A stretch of 64,000 bases of DNA, from the NCBI GenBank assembly GCA_037903355.1, contig JBAJFE010000029.1, positions 620,001-684,000 of the forward strand, written 5' to 3'. Both the position numbers and the translations under genes were made by a program. This DNA comes from Trichuris trichiura. Its lineage: Eukaryota; Nematoda; Enoplea; Trichinellida; Trichuridae. Shown in pieces: positions 59,148-64,000 of the stretch. Below the pieces are notes generated by a model. The model did not search any database, had not been told where the DNA came from, and saw nothing but the letters and a program-made list of their open reading frames with translations. Every line of letters starts with the position of its first letter. The first letter of the stretch is position 1.

Positions 59148-62108
59148 ATATGATCAGGGAAGATTCACTGTTTCATATAAACGAAAAATGATCACTAAAA
59201 GCGTAACCAATTCTAAAAGGTATTCATACTCCAGATAGTCAGCTAAATCATCGATAAGGGATTTCAACTGGTTCGAAAAGGTCTTGACAATGCAGTTATA
59301 TCTTATATCGCCTCAGCAATCCAGACGTTGTTTTTCTCGTCGCTAGTCACAGATCAACCTGAAATACAGATTATAAACCGTATGCGGCAAATATCGCAAC
59401 AGAACAGCAGCACGAACGGCGCAGCATATGGAAATGAATAGGAAGCATAGGAAAAAGAATTCCTGGAAAACTATTTTCTCTAACGAATTATTACTTTATT
59501 AGCCGTAGATCAACTTACTGCGGTTAAACACAAAAGGTTTAATCGATGGATACGTTTGATTCAAAGCAAGTTCAAAGGTACTGCAGTTGCGGAGAAACGC
59601 TTTTACTTCTTAGAGGCAAACCGCTTTAAAACGTGCAGAAGCACTTTAAAGCACGAACATCTACAAAACCGTGACCACTATGGTGTAATTTCTACGCGCT
59701 TAAAGAGACATAAAAAAGCCAACGGCGGATGGTCGCCAAGTTGCTACTGTACCGTTGTACTTGTGTACACTACAGTCACCGCGGAATCAATGCTTTTCAG
59801 TTCTCTTGCTCGGGACATGGCAGATTTTTACTTCTCTCTGCAGCGTAAAGCGTACTTGTGCGCTTCATGAAAACATAACTTTTCAATAACGGTTGAACTG
59901 GTGCTTATTTTGAATGAGCATTTTTTTAAACCGGTCCAAACAGATTTATTGATGTTTCTTACGAATAAGTTTGTTAGAAGGTAAAACATTTTATTTTAAG
60001 CAAAGAAAAACTAATAACGAAGTAAGGTGAAGAGCGAACAGCGAATTCCCATTTCTCTTCGTTGTCAGTCGACTGTTTACGATTTATTGTTTCACTGATG
60101 ATGAAAACGACACCCCAAAAGCTTCTAGTGCATTTTGCAGTTTCAAAAAAGCATTTTACTTTTTAAAAAGAAAATCAGCAAGCAAAACCCAACAAAAGAG
60201 TTCACTGAAAAATCAGAGGGTAGGACCTTTAGTGCTTTGTTGTTGGTTTCCTTTCATTTAATCTGTATTTAAAATCATCGCTTTCATCATTACTAAAAAT
60301 TGATACCTTCGATCATGCGCGAACAGATTACGACAGGTTCGAAATTTTCATGTAAGCATATGAAGCTGCTTTAGCGGCTCAAGCGCTAAAATGAATATGA
60401 AAAGCTGTACATCCTTCACGAAATGTCGACTTGTCGGATACTTCAACAGCGCAAATGCAGCAGACGAGCAGCAATTGAAAATATTGAGCTTTTAAGTAAA
60501 AATTTTACGATCTGCTCGATCACATACCGAAGTGCAGTTATTAATTAAACAAGAGTAACTGGAAGGGTTGAATTTTAAATCGTAATTTTCAGTACTATTC
60601 GTCCCTGTCTTCAGCGAAAAGATTTATGTTGTACTTTAAGACAGGTTTACTAGGCCTCTGGGATTCCGGTAATGGAGTCAGCAGTAAACTTGCATGAATG
60701 ACAACTGAATTAGCGTGTACTTGATTTGCCCTGCCAAAGAACAGTTCTTGCTCCATTTGTATACGATCAACTTTGGTCTATCCAAGCATGACTCATAGTA
60801 GTATAAGCAAACTTTATAATGAAAATTTGGTAAATGTAAACATACTTTCCCCGCGCTTGGAACATTTTTCACATTTAGCAAACGGGATCTGAGAAACCTG
60901 AGACCACAATAAACCAACCTCCTCTTGTAGCCTACATTCAAAGGTGCATCTGTAACTTGTCTCTGTTTGAATTAATTGTGTTTGCAGGCACCCTTTAAAT
61001 AAATCGCCAATTTCTTACACCCCCAATCCAGCGTACACAAACCGTCTTTCTTTGGTCCTTAAAGATGTTATTGAGCTGTGTGCAATGCTGCCAGCGAATT
61101 AATCACAATGCGCTCAATTATCTTTCTTGAATCAATCAAACTGCTCTTCATTGCTGTAGAGGTTTAGCAATAAACTTGCTGCTCTTCGTAGTCAAGAAAC
61201 AACGCAGTTTTCCAGCATTCGCGGGTGTCACGTTGAACAAAAGACATTGCTCAGATGTCAGCGCTTATCGCCAAAATAGGAAGTACGCTTAAAACTAAAC
61301 TTCACTCAAACTTCAAACACTGCGACTGCCCCTTCAAATAGGTGAAAGCGAAAACTGGCTCATTAGAGGCATTATCGTTATGGTTTCTTCAGTGGACACG
61401 GCTGTTCCCACACCCAAGTTATAGTCAGGCAAGTATCAGGCCACTTCGTACATAAATGCTTTTTACAGCTAAGCAATTGAATGGAAAGCGCCAGTTTTAA
61501 TTAATATCACTAGTTTTGTGTGTTAACAACTGAAGATTAACATACGAGCCTCATGGAGGCTTTGAACTAAATAGTTTATTGCTGCACGCGTAACTAACTA
61601 CGCGTAATTAAACCTTTAAAAGATTCGTTTAATCATTATAAACCTACGTTTACAAACTCTTTCACAGTATATACTCCTTTCCCAGTCTATCGGTGTTAAG
61701 CTTTTCTGCGTAAAGGTGCAACAACTTTCACAAGAATTTTGCGCTATAATTGTTCTATTCGTTAACAGTTTCGCAATCATCTTAAACGCATATTGAACAT
61801 GTCTTGTACTACCACCAATAAAAGCTGAGTGATTTTGAAAAAAACTTAAGCAGAAACAAGTATTGTCAGTTCATCATTTTGATGCCCACGAATGCGTACA
61901 CATGGAATTACATGTCCCAACGCAGGAGATTGGAAAGTCTATTGCGCTAAAAAGTCTTTAAATTAACCCTTTTTCGTGACAAAAGCGTTTGATCAATTAG
62001 CGATTCGGAAGGTTAGTGATTTTTCCAGCAAACTGGTCTCTTTGTGGGTTAAAGAGCAATTTCAAGTGACTGGCCGCTTCTTTCGTAGCAGCCGCTTCTT
62101 AACGGATC
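59148..62108. other. Unassigned intergenic stretch
   Basis: AT-rich DNA between two genes pointing away from each other (shugoshin-like gene leftward, secreted-protein gene rightward). Frames up to about 100 residues occur (for example 59,556-59,870) but show no family features. Promoters for both genes should lie at the two edges. No TATA or other element could be supported. Confidence 0.5.
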
Positions 62109-63297
62109 ATGCTGATCATTGCTTTTGCTTTGCTATTTTTAAGGCTCAGAACGTTAGGCGCTGAGCAATACTGCTTTGAACGATTGCAGCAATACTTTAC
62201 TTGCCTTAAAGATAAGTTTACTCAGGCGTTCAATGAATTCCGCGTATCTATAATGGCTGATCAACTGCTTGCGGCAGTAAGCCAATGCTTCAGCAAGTAA
62301 GCAAGTAGACCTCGCCTGAATTTGTTTCTCGAACATTTTCTTCCGACATCATCCATCTATTCGACGTTTAGATACAATTGTTCAATTCCTAAGTTGTCCA
62401 CTCTCCAAGAGGAAGGTGAAGAGCGATTTATTCGTTGGGTTCTGCAGAATGCCACCGTCTGGCTCGAGATATCTTATGAAGATGGAATTGAATGCATGAG
62501 ACAGAGTCATGCATTCACTCGTCATGTCATAGAGAAGTGTTTGCGGCAAAAGCATCCTGGCTATCAACTGCCGGAGTCACCTGTGTCTGTCGGCCATTTC
62601 GTTCGAAAAATGAAGGACCTAGGAAGCTCGTAAGAATTTAGTATTTCGCATGAGCAATCAGGATTGTATAGACCTTCATACACTAAGCATTAAAAAATAA
62701 CATCAGTAAATCAGGAGGTGCGTCGACATGTTTGATGCGGTTCCAAGTTGTTGAATTGCAGGCTCGCTCTCTGGCCAATCGCTTTCGAAAGTCTCAAAGC
62801 CGTCTATCATTCCAATGCTTGTTCTGCAGTTCGAACGAGCAAACTCAACTTGGACAAGTGCTTAAATGCAGCGTTTGAACAGAACACTGTGAATCCCTAC
62901 AAAGCAATGAAGTTGCAAGAAGCAACATTTCACAAACTATGTAGCATCGACCGTGCCTGTTTAATCACGTTAGCGCAACGCACCGTTACTCAGATTCTAG
63001 AACATCTTTTTATTTCTGTCATATTATAGGCTGGGAGAAAATTGCAGTGAAACTGTGCGAACCGTATTACAACAAGCGTGCCAATGCGGATATGAAGAAA
63101 ATGACGAAATAGCCCGTACGCTGGAGGAAAGGTTGGAGCAATGTTATGACATCACCATGCGCGCTGATGTTCTTAGAGAAAAGATCATTGAGATAACTGA
63201 CCAAGTTTGCTTAAGAATGACACTTAGTTACAATTTATGCCAGAATGGTTTCTTCGATGAAAGCGGGTCACTGGCCGGCATTTCAACGGACAAATAG
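62109..63297 (+). CDS. Secreted cysteine-containing protein, four exons, 306 residues, unknown family
   Basis: Exons 62109..62296, 62372..62629, 62762..62968 and 63030..63297 join in phase (921 bases with stop) over introns of 75, 132 and 61 bp; all three introns are phase 2. The start ATG begins a clear signal peptide (MLIIAFALLFL, cleavage probably after LGA), so the protein enters the secretory path. The mature part has no second membrane segment, is rich in charged helix-forming residues, and has about 17 scattered cysteines (CFERLQQYFTC, SQCFSKYNC, QQACQCGYEEN, EERLEQCYDI). I recognise no domain. It could be an excreted or stichosome-type product, which is inference from organism and signal peptide. 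The third donor, AC/GTTAGC, is the weakest join. Confidence 0.72.
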
Positions 63298-64000
63298 CCA
63301 AAGTACGTCAGATTCGATGGATTAATTAAACATCTTCATAGAAACGCCAAATTTTCTTCTTCCTTTACGACCAAATTGCCAGCACTACCCGATGGACAAG
63401 TCGTTGCAATCAATTAAATCAATACCGGCAGCTATAGGAAGTCAAACAAAAGAACGACCAAACTGTCAGCTTCTTCAAACGGTTACGCAAGGTCTCTTCC
63501 TCCATTAGCCCGCGAATAACACAGTAATCCTAACAATAATCAGGTTTGTCTTACTCATAAGTAGACACTACATCAAAGAACATCGATTGTTGAGTCACTT
63601 TTGTTAATACTGCATTGGTTGACGCGGTAACGGTTTGCGATTGTGCTGTATATTTCGTGGACAATTAGCGACACACTGCCCGCAGCTAACTGCCTGAACC
63701 ATCCGCTGCCTCCTTAGAACAGGAAAATAGTCATATGCACTTGTATACACAGATACCTTCTTGTTTTTCATCCATGGAACTGGTGCTGGCAGAGAACAAG
63801 CACAATGAACGTGCGATCACTTTACTTTCGAGTTTTTGCATTAGGCTCTGTTTAATGTTGTCAGCAAACGGGTTATACAGGCGCTGTCCCTTTATATACT
63901 AGTCGATTCCCCAAAAAATGTGCGGTAGTCAAGAGGCAACCCTCGCACGGTATGCAAAAAAAGGTAAGCAGGTTGCTATCACCGCATTTCTGATTTAAAA
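63298..64000. other. No gene recognised at right edge
   Basis: The 3' flank of the secreted-protein gene and beyond. Only short frames are present, and no repeat shared with the rest of the window was noticed. Confidence 0.5.

Overview
This window is eukaryotic nuclear DNA, most likely from a clade I nematode close to Trichuris (whipworm). The case rests on a spliced synaptogyrin gene, very short introns (45-75 bp in every gene I could resolve), a secreted phospholipase A2-like gene, and a repeat set of Merlin/ISXO2 transposons, SCAND3/ZBED- and GTF2IRD2-type hAT elements, Tigger/pogo remnants and Penelope-like retroelements. Species is inference; no search was run.

Layout. At 1.6-2.1 kb lies the 3' part of a secreted PLA2-like gene (+). 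It converges on a complete six-exon synaptogyrin gene (-, 2.6-7.7 kb) whose first intron is 4.15 kb. From 7.7 to 13 kb there are only small candidate exons of an unassigned + strand gene. From 13 to 19.8 kb there are decayed DNA transposons: the two ends of Tigger transposases, out of order, and a SCAND3/ZBED hAT transposase broken by frameshifts. An exon of an unassigned cysteine-containing protein (20.35-20.7 kb) runs straight into a 13.3 kb satellite of about 43 copies of a 311 bp monomer (20,681-33,989).

The satellite's right edge is a hAT terminus at 33,990. From there to about 44.7 kb is a nested transposon graveyard: a GTF2IRD2-type hAT inside a SCAND3-type hAT, a Penelope-like reverse transcriptase fragment, a second Penelope C-terminal fragment beside a 145 bp-arm inverted repeat carrying two hammerhead-ribozyme-like motifs, and four Merlin copies. 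One Merlin copy (42.9-44.05 kb) has an uninterrupted three-exon transposase with its DDE residues.

From 45 to 55.3 kb I assign no gene, but intron-like segments recur on the minus strand about every 2.1 kb, possibly the trace of an old tandem duplication. At 57.9-59.1 kb is a complete three-exon gene resembling shugoshin (-). At 62.1-63.3 kb is a complete four-exon gene for a 306-residue secreted, cysteine-containing, probably helical protein (+) that I do not recognise.

The host genes look functionally unrelated: synaptic vesicle membrane, probable chromosome cohesion, and two secreted products. They are separated by repeat-rich DNA. All exon joins were made by eye from GT-AG sites, reading phase and, for synaptogyrin and Merlin, agreement with the family.
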